From the NCBI GenBank assembly GCA_964537555.1, contig CAZIAD010000002.1, positions 1-64,000 of the forward strand: a DNA stretch of 64,000 nucleotides, written 5' to 3'. This DNA is from CAYRWR01 sp964537555 (GTDB lineage Bacteria > Spirochaetota > Brevinematia > Brevinematales > CAYRWR01). This document shows positions 35,214 to 45,100 of this stretch, one piece after another. The first letter of the stretch is position 1, and each line of letters opens with the position of its first letter. Both the position numbers and the translations under genes were made by a program. Below the pieces are notes generated by a model. That model was given only the letters and a program-made list of their open reading frames with translations, was not told the DNA's origin and did no database searches.

Positions 35214-36617
35214 ATGAAAAAAATATTTTTGGTTTTAGTAAGTGTACTTCTGGTAAGCCCACTATTTGCCGGGGTGATGATGCAGGGATTCTATTGGGAC
35301 GTACCTAGCGGAGGAACATGGTATAATACCATGAAGAGCAAAGCACATAGCTTACGTTATATGGCTGGTGGAGAAGGTATAAACCGGATGTATTTCCCTG
35401 CTCCTTCTAAAGGTCAGGGAGGTGGATACTCCATGGGATATGATCCTTATGACTATTATGATTTAGGTAATTACGATCAAATGGGTGATAAACAGACACG
35501 TTTTGGTTCTAAGTCTGAACTGAAAGCAGCTATCGCTGAATACAAATCTTACGGTATCGTTTCAATGGCTGACATTGTACTCAATCACCGATCCGGTGGT
35601 GCCAGTGAGTCTAATCCCAGGAAAGGTGGAAAGACCTGGACTGACTTCCGTGGTGTCAAGAGTGGTAAGATGAAATGGAGATGGGATGCTTTTCATCCTA
35701 ATAACTATCACTGGAGTGACGAAGGTGCATTCGGTGGATATCCCGATGTATGTCATAGTGCCGGACCTGCTTATAATGATTTCAAAACCTGGTTGAAGTG
35801 GTTAAAAAGCACAGCTAATGCTGGTTTCACCGGCGGATGGAGATTTGACTATGTGAAAGGTTTTGCCCCATGGGTTGCAAAAGACATGAAAGCCGCTACT
35901 GGGAATGTGTTTACGGTGGGTGAATATTGGGATTCCAGTACTTCTACTTTAAACTGGTGGGCAAACAATGCAAATTCATCCGTATTTGACTTTGCTACAT
36001 ATTATACACTGAAAGATATTTGTAATAATTCAGGCGGCGGCGGATACCTGCCTAACCTGTTTAACCCGAATAAGTCTTTTGCCTCTAAATGGGATGCAAG
36101 AGCGGTCACTTTTGTAGGTAATCATGATACAGACGAGATTTATAATGACAAAATGATGGCCTATGCTTTCATTCTGACTTACAAGGGATATCCCTGTATT
36201 TCATGGAAAGACTACTTCAATTATGGATTGGCATCCGGTGGTGGAGCCGGTTCAGGTTGGGGAAATGGTATTAAACAACTGGTATGGGTACGTGAAAAAC
36301 TGGCTGCCGGTGGACCCAAGATCGAGATCCTCAAGTCTAACAACGGTGACGTGATTATTTATGGGTCCAAAGGTTACAGCTCTTCAGCTCCTGGTTATAT
36401 TGTAGTCATCAATGACAACAAATATAACTGGAAAGGTGCCTGGGTTAAAACTGGTAATGGCTACTTGAAAAACAAGACACTTAAAGCTTATGCCTGGTCT
36501 TCTTCCAGAAGTGGTCAGAACTATAAACCCGACAACAAGTATTGTGATGGAAACGGAAATGTAGAAGTTTGGGCAGCTCCCCGGGGATATGCTGTCTATT
36601 CTGTAAAAGGATTCTAA
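35214..36617 (+). CDS. Secreted alpha-amylase, GH13
   Basis: The start is ATG at 35214, behind GGAGG. 467 residues with a cleavable signal peptide ending FAG and a GH13 (beta/alpha)8 barrel. The conserved regions are present: DIVLNHR (region I), GWRFDYVKGF with the nucleophile Asp (about 212), VGEYWD with the acid/base Glu (about 237), and FVGNHDTDE with the transition-state Asp (about 304). MQGFYWDVP at the start of the barrel is typical of plant/archaeal-like amylases. It hydrolyses alpha-1,4-glucans outside the cytoplasm. It sits among the M23 genes, next to a kinase with a glycogen-binding-like domain, which suggests a feedback loop. Confidence 0.93.
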   Translation: MKKIFLVLVSVLLVSPLFAGVMMQGFYWDVPSGGTWYNTMKSKAHSLRYMAGGEGINRMYFPAPSKGQGGGYSMGYDPYDYYDLGNYDQMGDKQTRFGSKSELKAAIAEYKSYGIVSMADIVLNHRSGGASESNPRKGGKTWTDFRGVKSGKMKWRWDAFHPNNYHWSDEGAFGGYPDVCHSAGPAYNDFKTWLKWLKSTANAGFTGGWRFDYVKGFAPWVAKDMKAATGNVFTVGEYWDSSTSTLNWWANNANSSVFDFATYYTLKDICNNSGGGGYLPNLFNPNKSFASKWDARAVTFVGNHDTDEIYNDKMMAYAFILTYKGYPCISWKDYFNYGLASGGGAGSGWGNGIKQLVWVREKLAAGGPKIEILKSNNGDVIIYGSKGYSSSAPGYIVVINDNKYNWKGAWVKTGNGYLKNKTLKAYAWSSSRSGQNYKPDNKYCDGNGNVEVWAAPRGYAVYSVKGF

Positions 36618-36637
36618 ATTTTCCTAAAGTATAATTC

Positions 36638-36669
36638 AAAGGGGCTGTCATCAAGACAGCCCCTTTAAT
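36638..36669 (+). terminator. Rho-independent terminator after the amylase
   Basis: AAAGGGGCTGTC and GACAGCCCCTTT form a 12-bp stem with a five-base loop. Confidence 0.85.
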
Positions 36670-36798
36670 GGAAAATCATATATATCACATGCCTTAAAAA
36701 CATTGCTAATAGGACAGACGTATTAAAATCACTCGATATTTCCCGATAATCTCTCAATGAAAAGATCATAGAATCCGGCATACCCAAAAAGTAACAGT

Positions 36799-36850
36799 TG
36801 TAACTATTGGGTGACATGAAAAGCGCTTACATTGTAACTTTTCAGTTACA
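36799..36850 (+). promoter_or_regulatory. Two-part enhancer site UAS2
   Basis: Left half TGTAACTATTGGGTGAC (36799-36815), eight bases, right half from 36824 starting CGCTTACATTGTAAC. An extra GTAAC lies just upstream (36791-36795). It ends 106 bases before the P2 -24 box. Confidence 0.75.
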
Positions 36851-36956
36851 CTTAAGCCGTGGCCTTTGCCCCTGCCAAACATTTTCGATTTATTTTCTAT
36901 TTTTATTGTATATACTGTATGCAAATAAAGTCATTTCAAATGCCCATTTGATACCT

Positions 36957-36972
36957 TGGCATACATGTTGCT
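36957..36972 (+). promoter_or_regulatory. Sigma-54 promoter P2
   Basis: TGGCAT (36957-36962), five bases, TTGCT (36968-36972). Slightly weaker than P1 and P3 but with the invariant GG and GC at correct spacing. It serves paralogues B and C and perhaps the gene at 38851. Confidence 0.8.
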
Positions 36973-37008
36973 ATATATATAGGAAGAAAATAAAAAGAGA
37001 GGTTTGTG

Positions 37009-37860
37009 ATGAAAAAAAATCTATTCGGTTTGATATTAATGGTATCTGCCCTGATGCTGGCATTGTACAGCTGTTCTTTAAGTGATAATTCGGATTTAGG
37101 GGTAAATGAAACTGATTTACCTGAAACCGATGTGGCACAGACAATGTCATGGAGTGACCGTCCTAAATTTCAGATGCCGGTACCCGGGGGAGAATCCTGG
37201 AGTGTATCGACCTGGAGTGGACATAGTCCGGATAGAGCTGCTGATATGAACTGGGGATCTTACGCGGAATCAGACTATGGCAGAAGAATAGAAGCTTCCT
37301 TCTCAGGAAAAGTGATCGTGTCCAAGTATTCAACCACTACAGGGTACGGAAATTATGTGGTGATAAAACATGGAGGAGGATGGGAAACCTATTACTGTCA
37401 CTTAAAAAGCAGAAACGTATCTGTGGGTGATATCGTTCATTCCGGCCAAAAAATCGGTGAATGCGGCCATAGTAGCGCAAAATATAATATCGCTACCCAT
37501 TTGCATTTTGAGCAAAGATATAATGGATCACCGGTTAGTATTCAATTCAATGGCACTACCCTGACCTATTATCAGAAAAAAAACTACACCAGTAAAAATA
37601 CTTCCAAGGCCACAGGGACTGTAAATACCTCAGGCAGTACCCTCAATGTACGTTCCGGCCCGGGTACCGGGTATCCTATAGTTGGCACCGTATCCAAAGG
37701 AGAAAAGGTCTATATCTACTCACAGGCATATGGGACCACTGTATCCGGCCCTTATGGTAACTCAAAAATATGGGATCATATACATAAAGGATATGTTTCT
37801 GATGCCTATATCTATACCGGATCGGATGGATTAGTAGCGCCTTTGGAGAATAGTTTTTAA
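37009..37860 (+). CDS. M23 peptidase lipoprotein with SH3 domain (paralogue B)
   Basis: The start is ATG at 37009, with the same leader and signal as paralogue A (MVSALMLALYSCSLSDNSD). 283 residues, with the same M23 plus SH3 layout; zinc ligands in WSGHSPDRAADMNW and THLHFEQ. The SH3 domain has TLNVRSGPGTGYPIV. It is very close to A in protein and DNA sequence, so a duplication that included the promoter region. The next paralogue follows 37 bases on without a terminator. Confidence 0.88.
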   Translation: MKKNLFGLILMVSALMLALYSCSLSDNSDLGVNETDLPETDVAQTMSWSDRPKFQMPVPGGESWSVSTWSGHSPDRAADMNWGSYAESDYGRRIEASFSGKVIVSKYSTTTGYGNYVVIKHGGGWETYYCHLKSRNVSVGDIVHSGQKIGECGHSSAKYNIATHLHFEQRYNGSPVSIQFNGTTLTYYQKKNYTSKNTSKATGTVNTSGSTLNVRSGPGTGYPIVGTVSKGEKVYIYSQAYGTTVSGPYGNSKIWDHIHKGYVSDAYIYTGSDGLVAPLENSF

Positions 37861-37897
37861 ACTTGAAAATAAAAGTCCTATAAAAACGGAGGAAATG

Positions 37898-38752
37898 ATG
37901 AGGAGAATGTTGTTTAGTGTTGTTTTTGTGTTAGTCAGTATGTTGGTAATCAGTTCCTGTTCTTTGACTGAGAATGATCCGGTTCTGGATTCTGAAGATA
38001 TTGTGTCATCAGACAATCAGCAAATGGACACTAAGGCCTGGGATGATCGCCCATTATTCCAGATGCCGGTACCGGGGGGAGAATCATGGAGTGTATCGAC
38101 CTGGTCAGGCCATAATCCGGACAGGGCTGCCGATATGAACTGGGGATCTTATGCGGAATCAGACTATGGCAAAAGAATCGAGGCTTCTTTCTCTGGAAAG
38201 GTAACAGTTTCTAAATATTCCACAACATCGGGATATGGTAATTATGTAGTCATTGATCATGGTGCGGGATGGAAAACCTTGTACGCTCACTTGAAGAGTA
38301 GAAATGTATCAGTAGGAGAAATAGTCCACAGTGGCCATAAAATCGGTGAATGCGGACATAGTAGTGCCCTATATACTTTTGCTACACATTTACATTATGA
38401 GCAACAATATAATGGATCTCCAACCAGTATCAAGTTTAACGGAACTACACTGACTTATTATGAAAAAAAGAATTATACCAGTAAGAATTATTCAAAAGCC
38501 ACTGGTACTGTAAATACATCAGGGGGAACTCTTAATGTACGTTCCGGCCCCGGCACCAGTTATCCCATTGTAGGGACAAAAAATAATGGGGAAACCATTA
38601 ATATATATTCACAGGCTTATGGACAAACTGTAAGCGGCCCTTATGGCACTTCAGCAGTGTGGGATCATATTCATGACGGATATGTGTCTGATGCCTATAT
38701 CTATACCGGATCAGACGGTTTGGTAGCACCAGTAGAAAATAATTTCTTTTAA
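37898..38752 (+). CDS. M23 peptidase lipoprotein with SH3 domain (paralogue C)
   Basis: Two ATGs stand together at 37895 and 37898; the second has better spacing from CGGAGGA. About 284 residues. The signal ends VISSC and differs from A and B, while the M23 domain (WSGHNPDRAADMNW, THLHYEQ) and SH3 domain are close to them. It lacks its own sigma-54 promoter and is probably the second gene of the P2 transcript. Loss of likeness in the signal suggests an older copy or recombination. Confidence 0.88.
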   Translation: MRRMLFSVVFVLVSMLVISSCSLTENDPVLDSEDIVSSDNQQMDTKAWDDRPLFQMPVPGGESWSVSTWSGHNPDRAADMNWGSYAESDYGKRIEASFSGKVTVSKYSTTSGYGNYVVIDHGAGWKTLYAHLKSRNVSVGEIVHSGHKIGECGHSSALYTFATHLHYEQQYNGSPTSIKFNGTTLTYYEKKNYTSKNYSKATGTVNTSGGTLNVRSGPGTSYPIVGTKNNGETINIYSQAYGQTVSGPYGTSAVWDHIHDGYVSDAYIYTGSDGLVAPVENNFF

Positions 38753-38765
38753 ACCTAAAATTTTC

Positions 38766-38808
38766 AAAACCGGGTAAAGGGTGAAAGACCCATTACCCGG
38801 TTTTTTTA
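38766..38808 (+). terminator. Rho-independent terminator after paralogue C
   Basis: AACCGGGTAA and TTACCCGGTT stem with an inner GGGTG...CACCC-like region, followed by seven T. Confidence 0.8.
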
Positions 38809-38850
38809 TCAATGGGCATGTGAGTTATAAGAAGATTAAAGGAGAGTGTC

Positions 38851-39966
38851 ATGATAAAAAAACTTTTTCTACCACTTTTTGTATTAATAATATTAGGTCT
38901 TACTTATTCCTGTGCGGATGTGTCATTATCCGGAGGAGAAAATGAAGTCGGTTTTCCTGAGGAGTATCATGCTGAAACAATGTCTACAAGCTATGACTAT
39001 CCATTTTACCGATATCTCAAATTAACCAGTCCACCTATGACCGGGTCGGATATTAAATTACTTCAAATTTTGCTCAATGACTGGTCAACTGCCAGAGGAT
39101 ATAGTCAGCTCTATGTTGATGGAGAATACGGCTCAGTAACTAAAAGCAAGGTGACAACATTCCAGAGTTATTACGGCTTATATGCTGATGGAGAAGCCGG
39201 ACCGGTTACCTTGAATAAGGTTATAGATGTATTTACTCTAGGTTCCAGCTACATCAGTCCCTATTACAGAGATCTCTACCTTAAGTCTCCGGAAATGTGG
39301 GGAGATGACATAAAGAATCTGCAAAGAGCGTACAACGTCTGGGCGTCCAGAAATGGAAAGACCGCCCTATATGTAGACGGAAATTACGGATCAGTCACTA
39401 AAAGTGCAATCAAATTATTCCAGGGCGCGGAGCCTCGTCTTTATGTGGATGGATACTCCGGAAAACAGACACAGCGTTTGTTGTATGTACGCAGTTGGGG
39501 TAGCTCCACACCATCTATACCCGATAGTTCATGGACCCGGCCTTTAGCCGGCTACTATGTTTCCCAGGAGTACAAGGGTGCTTCCGTACATAACGGTATT
39601 GACCTGGCTAAAGCCTACGGCAGCGGAATATACGCAGCCCGATCAGGAAAAATAAAAGCCATTTTACTGGGATATTTAAGTGATGGAAGCAGAAATACTT
39701 ATACCTTAAGCGGCTGGGTACTGGATCCTGTGTATGGAATGTCAGGGGACAAAGTGGTGATTGAACATGCTGATGGAAAGTTATCAATATATGACCATTG
39801 CGGGGCTGCATCTGGAATGTATGTAGGTAAAATTGTATATAAAGATCAACTTATAGGGTACATCAATCGATCCGGCAATAGAACCGGCCCGCATCTTCAT
39901 TTTGCTATCTTTACCAGTTCATCCTACTATAGCCCAACCAACCCTAGAAATTATATTGGATTTTAA
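38851..39966 (+). CDS. M23 peptidase lipoprotein with two peptidoglycan-binding repeats
   Basis: 371 residues: lipoprotein signal ending LTYSC, two PG_binding_1-like repeats (about 45-125 and 135-210; the second has LYVDGNYGSVTKSAIKLFQ), a linker, and an M23 domain (about 225-371) with HNGIDLA and GPHLHFAIF. The two repeats should anchor it to cell wall. Its M23 domain is almost the same, in DNA too, as that of the 40301 gene, while the N-terminal parts are unrelated. No sigma-54 box was seen before it. Confidence 0.87.
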   Translation: MIKKLFLPLFVLIILGLTYSCADVSLSGGENEVGFPEEYHAETMSTSYDYPFYRYLKLTSPPMTGSDIKLLQILLNDWSTARGYSQLYVDGEYGSVTKSKVTTFQSYYGLYADGEAGPVTLNKVIDVFTLGSSYISPYYRDLYLKSPEMWGDDIKNLQRAYNVWASRNGKTALYVDGNYGSVTKSAIKLFQGAEPRLYVDGYSGKQTQRLLYVRSWGSSTPSIPDSSWTRPLAGYYVSQEYKGASVHNGIDLAKAYGSGIYAARSGKIKAILLGYLSDGSRNTYTLSGWVLDPVYGMSGDKVVIEHADGKLSIYDHCGAASGMYVGKIVYKDQLIGYINRSGNRTGPHLHFAIFTSSSYYSPTNPRNYIGF

Positions 39967-39993
39967 TTAGAAGCTCTCTCCTACTTATCACAA

Positions 39994-40047
39994 AGGAGGA
40001 TTCTGTTTCATTCTGATAAGAGTGAACAGAATCCTTCTGATTTTTTA
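39994..40047 (+). terminator. Rho-independent terminator
   Basis: GGATTCTGTT pairs with AACAGAATCC, flanked by AGGA/TTCT and followed by six T. A closely similar stem follows the 40301 gene, so the duplication reached the terminator. Confidence 0.8.
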
Positions 40048-40091
40048 ATGGAAAATCTTATATATGGCTGGTCATAAATAACATAGCACAG

Positions 40092-40147
40092 GTGTAACCT
40101 ATGGGTGACCATATAACCGCTTACATAGTAACTATAAGGTAACACAT
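40092..40147 (+). promoter_or_regulatory. Two-part enhancer site UAS3
   Basis: Left half GTGTAACCTATGGGTGAC (40092-40109), eight bases, right half from 40118 starting CGCTTACATAGTAAC and ending GGTAACACAT. Almost the same as UAS1. It ends 104 bases before the P3 -24 box. The stretch between UAS and promoter is also alike in UAS1/P1 and UAS3/P3 (AGATATATAT then CCTCTTAATTCTATT). Confidence 0.75.
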
Positions 40148-40251
40148 TTTTTAAAATACTTCTTCTGACTAAATTTCATTAGATATATATTTCCTCTTAA
40201 TTCTATTCACAGTAAATAAATAAAGTAAATCTGAACATCTATTGAAACCTT

Positions 40252-40267
40252 TGGCATAACTATTGCA
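40252..40267 (+). promoter_or_regulatory. Sigma-54 promoter P3
   Basis: TGGCAT (40252-40257), five bases, TTGCA (40263-40267): a near-perfect -24/-12 element, 34 bases before the lipoprotein start. Confidence 0.85.
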
Positions 40268-40300
40268 ATACAAAGACAGAATATAAAAAAGGAGAGGACT

Positions 40301-41827
40301 ATGAAGAAAGTTTTAGGTTTAGCAATGCTTTTGATTATCATACTAGGAGGTACTTACTCCTGTGCGGATTACACCCTGGATGCAGATATAAGCGAGGAAT
40401 CAACCAATATCCAGGCCAGCTTAACCTATATCACCCCGCCCGCTTCAGGAGATCCCTTCGGTAACCTGGAAAGTATTACCGGAATAGGCGGAGAAATTAA
40501 GATCAAAGGCTGGGCTATTGACCCCGATACAACTGATGCAGTCTATATGTGGGTAGTAATAGATGGTGTAGGTAAGCACTATCTGGCTAATAAAACCAGA
40601 AGCGATGTGGGTGATGTTTATCCTGAATTCGGTGATAATCATGGATTTGAAATCGTTATTCCGGCAAGTACCGGTACTCATCAGGTCTCTGTGACTGCTA
40701 ATAATGTTTATGCCGGCAGTCATAAGACTTTTGGCTCCCAGACCGTTTCTGTCTATGCAGGAAGCCCATTGGGTAACGTTGACAGTATTTATGGTGTGGC
40801 TGGCGAAATCATTATCAAAGGATGGGCTATTGACCCCGATACCACTGATTCTGTCTATATGTGGGTAGTGGTAGACGGCGTGGGTAAGCACTATCTGGCC
40901 AATAAAACCAGAACTGATGTAGGAAGTACTTATCCTGATTACGGTCCCACTCATGGATTTGAAATCGCTATTCCGGCCAGTGCAGGTAACCATCAGGTCT
41001 CAGTAACTGCTAATAACGTATTTGAAGGTTCTCATAAGACCCTGGTGTCCAAGACTGTAGCTGTCTATCAGGGAAGTCCTTTTGGTAATTTTGAAAGTCT
41101 GACCAAAGTCACAGGAGGAATACGTATCAAAGGCTGGGCCATTGATCCCGATACCACCGGCACAGCTTATATCTGGGTTACAGTGGATGGTGTAGGCCGC
41201 CTTTATCAAGCCAACTCAACCAGGACGGATGTAGGAACTGCCTACCCCGGATACGGCAATAATCATGGATTTGATCAATTCATCTCTATAGGAGACGGAT
41301 ATCATACTGTATCAGTTACTATTAATAATGTACAGGTAGGCAGCCACAAAGATCTGGGTACAAAAAACGTAGGCAGTGTTCCTGACAGTGGGTGGACCCG
41401 CCCCATGGCAGGTTATTATGTGTCACAGGAATTTAAAGGCGCTTCTGTACATAACGGTATAGACCTGGCCAAAGCCTACGGCAGTGGAATATATGCAGCC
41501 CGATCAGGAAAAATAAAAGCCATTTTACTGGGACACTTGAGTGACGGAAGCAGAAATACTTATACCTTAAGCGGCTGGGTACTGGATCCTGTCTATTACA
41601 TGTCGGGGGACAAAGTGGTGATAGAACATGCTGATGGTATGTTATCCATATATGACCATTGTGAGGCTGCTTCAGGTATTTTTGTGGGAAAAACTGTTTA
41701 TATAGATGAGCTTATCGGATATGTGAACCAATCGGGCAATAGAACCGGCCCTCATTTACATTTTGCTATCTTTACCAGCTCATCTTATTATAGCCCTGTG
41801 AATCCAAGAAATTATATTGGTTTTTAG
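40301..41827 (+). CDS. M23 peptidase lipoprotein with three GWAIDPD repeats
   Basis: 508 residues: lipoprotein signal ending GGTYSC, three tandem repeats of about 95 residues (about 45-335), each with IKGWAIDPDTT, VDGVGK and a HGFE core, then the M23 domain (about 365-508) with HNGIDLA and GPHLHFAIF. The repeats are probably beta-sandwich or wall-binding modules; similar GWAxDPD repeats occur in other secreted wall enzymes. The middle and first repeats are closest. It is driven by P3. Confidence 0.87.
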   Translation: MKKVLGLAMLLIIILGGTYSCADYTLDADISEESTNIQASLTYITPPASGDPFGNLESITGIGGEIKIKGWAIDPDTTDAVYMWVVIDGVGKHYLANKTRSDVGDVYPEFGDNHGFEIVIPASTGTHQVSVTANNVYAGSHKTFGSQTVSVYAGSPLGNVDSIYGVAGEIIIKGWAIDPDTTDSVYMWVVVDGVGKHYLANKTRTDVGSTYPDYGPTHGFEIAIPASAGNHQVSVTANNVFEGSHKTLVSKTVAVYQGSPFGNFESLTKVTGGIRIKGWAIDPDTTGTAYIWVTVDGVGRLYQANSTRTDVGTAYPGYGNNHGFDQFISIGDGYHTVSVTINNVQVGSHKDLGTKNVGSVPDSGWTRPMAGYYVSQEFKGASVHNGIDLAKAYGSGIYAARSGKIKAILLGHLSDGSRNTYTLSGWVLDPVYYMSGDKVVIEHADGMLSIYDHCEAASGIFVGKTVYIDELIGYVNQSGNRTGPHLHFAIFTSSSYYSPVNPRNYIGF

Positions 41828-41876
41828 ATGCTGTAATCTATAGCCGGTATTTAATAGAAATACGATTCATCATAAC

Positions 41877-41928
41877 GGGAGGGTTTTGTTTTACTCTATT
41901 AAAAGTGAACAAAATCCTCCTGTTTTTA
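41877..41928 (+). terminator. Rho-independent terminator
   Basis: GGAGGGTTTTGTT pairs with AACAAAATCCTCC, followed by a T run. Similar to the stem at 39994-40047. Confidence 0.8.
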
Positions 41929-42027
41929 GAATAAATATCCTTTTGTCATCGGGTCTTTGATATTTTTAAGCATTTTGATTGGATTTTGAAAAGAGATAAG
42001 AAATTTTTAGTGATAAACAATTTCTCC

Positions 42028-42055
42028 TTGCACTTTTCCTGTCAGCCATTATAAT
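42028..42055 (+). promoter_or_regulatory. Sigma-70-type promoter of the second hybrid kinase
   Basis: TTGCAC (42028-42033), a 16-base spacer, TATAAT (42050-42055). It looks like the promoter of the first kinase; again no sigma-54 element. Confidence 0.5.
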
Positions 42056-42144
42056 TTTTTTAGAATCAAAGATAGTGTCAGTCCAATATATTTAGATCGC
42101 TTTAATAATTCCTGTGTTCATTTTTTAACGAGGGTTATTTATTT

Positions 42145-45100
42145 ATGAAGAGTGTACGGCATCTCTTTTTTTTAGGTCTACTTATCAGCGCCTCTCATAC
42201 CCTTTTTGCTCAAGACCCTGTCATCGATATTACAAATTATAATACACCTCTGGACTATCAGAATAAACAAGTGATTCTCATTCATGCAGGTGATAATCCT
42301 GATTTTGTTCATCCTGATTTTGATGATAATGATTGGACAGTGTGCAGTCTCCCATCCAATGCCCGAAAGGTACTGACTAACTGGATTGATATAGGCTGGT
42401 ACCGCATCCATATTCGTATGCCGAACCAACTGCCGGACCGGGATATCGCCATTGCTTTGGGAAAGATCATATCTGTGGATGAGACCTATTTTAACGGTGT
42501 ACTGATCGGCTCCAACGGGACATTTACCCAGCCCATGATTCAAGCCTACACCATTAAAAGAGTGTACAGAATCCCCCGCTCTCTGATCAGGCCCGGACAG
42601 GATAATGTCATCGCAGTCAGAATAGGAGGCACTTATGATGGAAAATCAGGCTCTACAGAGGGTATGTATAGTATAAGGTATTTTGAGGATTTTCTGGTAA
42701 ACCATTATCGACGCAATATGCTTTTACTGGCGCTGGTAATTGCGAATATTGTGATCGGCCTTTATTTCGTTCTCTTTTTTATCCGAAGCCCTCATGAAAA
42801 AGATTATCTGGCTTTCGGGTCTTTTATATTAATCCTGGCTATGTATACCTTTTTCAGGACGGATATGAAATATGCTGTTCCTTTAAATTTTAATATTTTG
42901 AAAAAAATAGAATACTTACTGTTATTCCCCATCGGAGCTGTATTTACCGCTTATATCAACACCTATTTACATAGAAAGCACAACCTGTTCCATTTCATCT
43001 TTTATGGTGTCACTGTATTCTGTATGCTATTTGTTCTATTTACCTCTGATTTTCAATGGTGGTCTAACATCAATAAAAATCTCTACCAGTATGTACTCAT
43101 ATTCGCTATTCTGGATGTCTTCTATATATTATTCAAAAATTTTAAAAAGAACGATGATGTAAAAAAAATGATATATGCCTTCCTGGTTCTTTTTGTTACT
43201 GTTGCTCTGGATATTCTGGAATCCCGGGGCCTGATAAAAACACCCTTATTGATGCCTTATGGCACTTTTATCATTATCATAGCCAATGCCATGATATTAG
43301 CCGGTAGATTTAAGACCTATTCTGAAAATCTGGAGATACTGGTAGATGAAAGGACCCGGGAAGTCAAAGACCGTACTCTACAGCTCGACCAGGCCAATAA
43401 AAAACTATTAAAATTGGATGAAGTGAAAAATGAGTTCATAGCCAATATCAGTCATGATTTTCGCTCACCCCTTACCGTTATTTTAAACATCTCCGATCTG
43501 GCATTAAAGCAGGAATATCACAATGAGGTGACACGAAAAGACTTTGAAGTCATCCACAAAGCGTCTTTCAGATTAAAAAATGCCATAGACAAACTGCTGG
43601 ATATAGCTAAAATGGATGCTCAGGGTGTCAAGCTCCATATTAGCAATATCCCCCTTAACGCCTTCTTAGGAGACATTTTGGAATTTTACAGGGGCTCATT
43701 ATTCAGCAGTGGAGTGCGGATACTAAGTAATTTTCCCGATCATGACCCGGAAGATTTCTATTCCGATGCGGAAAAGCTGGAAGAGATTATGGATAATATA
43801 CTTTCCAATGCCATAAAATTTGTGGATCCTCAAACAGGTGTTATTACTGTTGAATTACTGGATCATGATCAGTCCGTGAAAATAATTATCCAGGATAACG
43901 GTATAGGCATATCTCCCGATAAGCTGGAATCCATCTTTAATAGATTTGAACAGGCCCAAAGTGCAAAAGATAGTATTTATAAAGGTACCGGCATTGGACT
44001 GGCCTTTTCCAAACAGCTGGTGAACCACTTGAAAGGTAAGATATATGCTCAATCGGAAGGAGAAGGCCAGGGTTCTTCTTTTATTATAGAGCTGCAAAAA
44101 GGAAAAGAAATGTTTCACCCTGATGACTTTCATGCTCCAGTCAGCGCAAAACAAAAAAGCAACAATTATAGAAATATATTAGAAAATGATATGGAAGACC
44201 GCCTAGCTAAAAAAGGAGTGAGCAGTTTTATCAAGGATTTGAACCAGGATGGAGAGTATACACATATTAAAGCACTCATCCTGATTATTGATGATGACCC
44301 CAACATCAGAAATATTGTTATGAAATATCTCCAAAAACAGGGATTTATCAATTTCGTCATGGCCAATGACGGGAAAGAAGGGCTGGAAGCAGTCTACAAC
44401 TACAATCCGGATCTGATTATTTCCGATATCAATATGCCTAATATGAGGGGTGATCAGTTTCAGGACGAACTTCTCAGTAATCCCAGTTACCATCAGATCC
44501 CTATCGTTTTTCTGTCTGCGGTTGCGGATCATAAAATCAAAACTGAACGGAGAGAAAAGGGAGCCAGCGCCTACCTGCAGAAACCGATTGATGAAAAAGA
44601 ACTGATTATTACTGTCAATCAATTCCTGAAGAATTATTTTAAATATTTAAAAGTATTTAATCTGGCAACCGTTGACCAGCTGAGCAGACTAAATAACAAA
44701 AGAGAGTTAATGAACCGATTTACCCGGGAGTTGTCCACCAGAGTTTTCCGGAATCTGTCTTTAATTCTTTTTGATATAGATAATTTTAAAGATATAAATG
44801 ATGAATACGGGCATCACTGCGGCGATCTGGTTATTGAATATATAGGGCGGCAAATCAGCAAAAAATTGCGTAAACATGATATCAGCGGACGCTATGGTGG
44901 AGACGAATTTTTAATTATTCTGCCCAATACAGATCTCAAGCAGGCCATGATTGCGGCTGATGAATTAAGAATAATGATAGCAGAAGGGTATATTGAATTT
45001 GAGGGAAATAAGATCAATGTCAGTATCAGCTCAGGGCTTGCTTCTTTAATAGATCATGCACCCTATATAGAGGACAAACTGCAAATTGATAGTATAAAGA

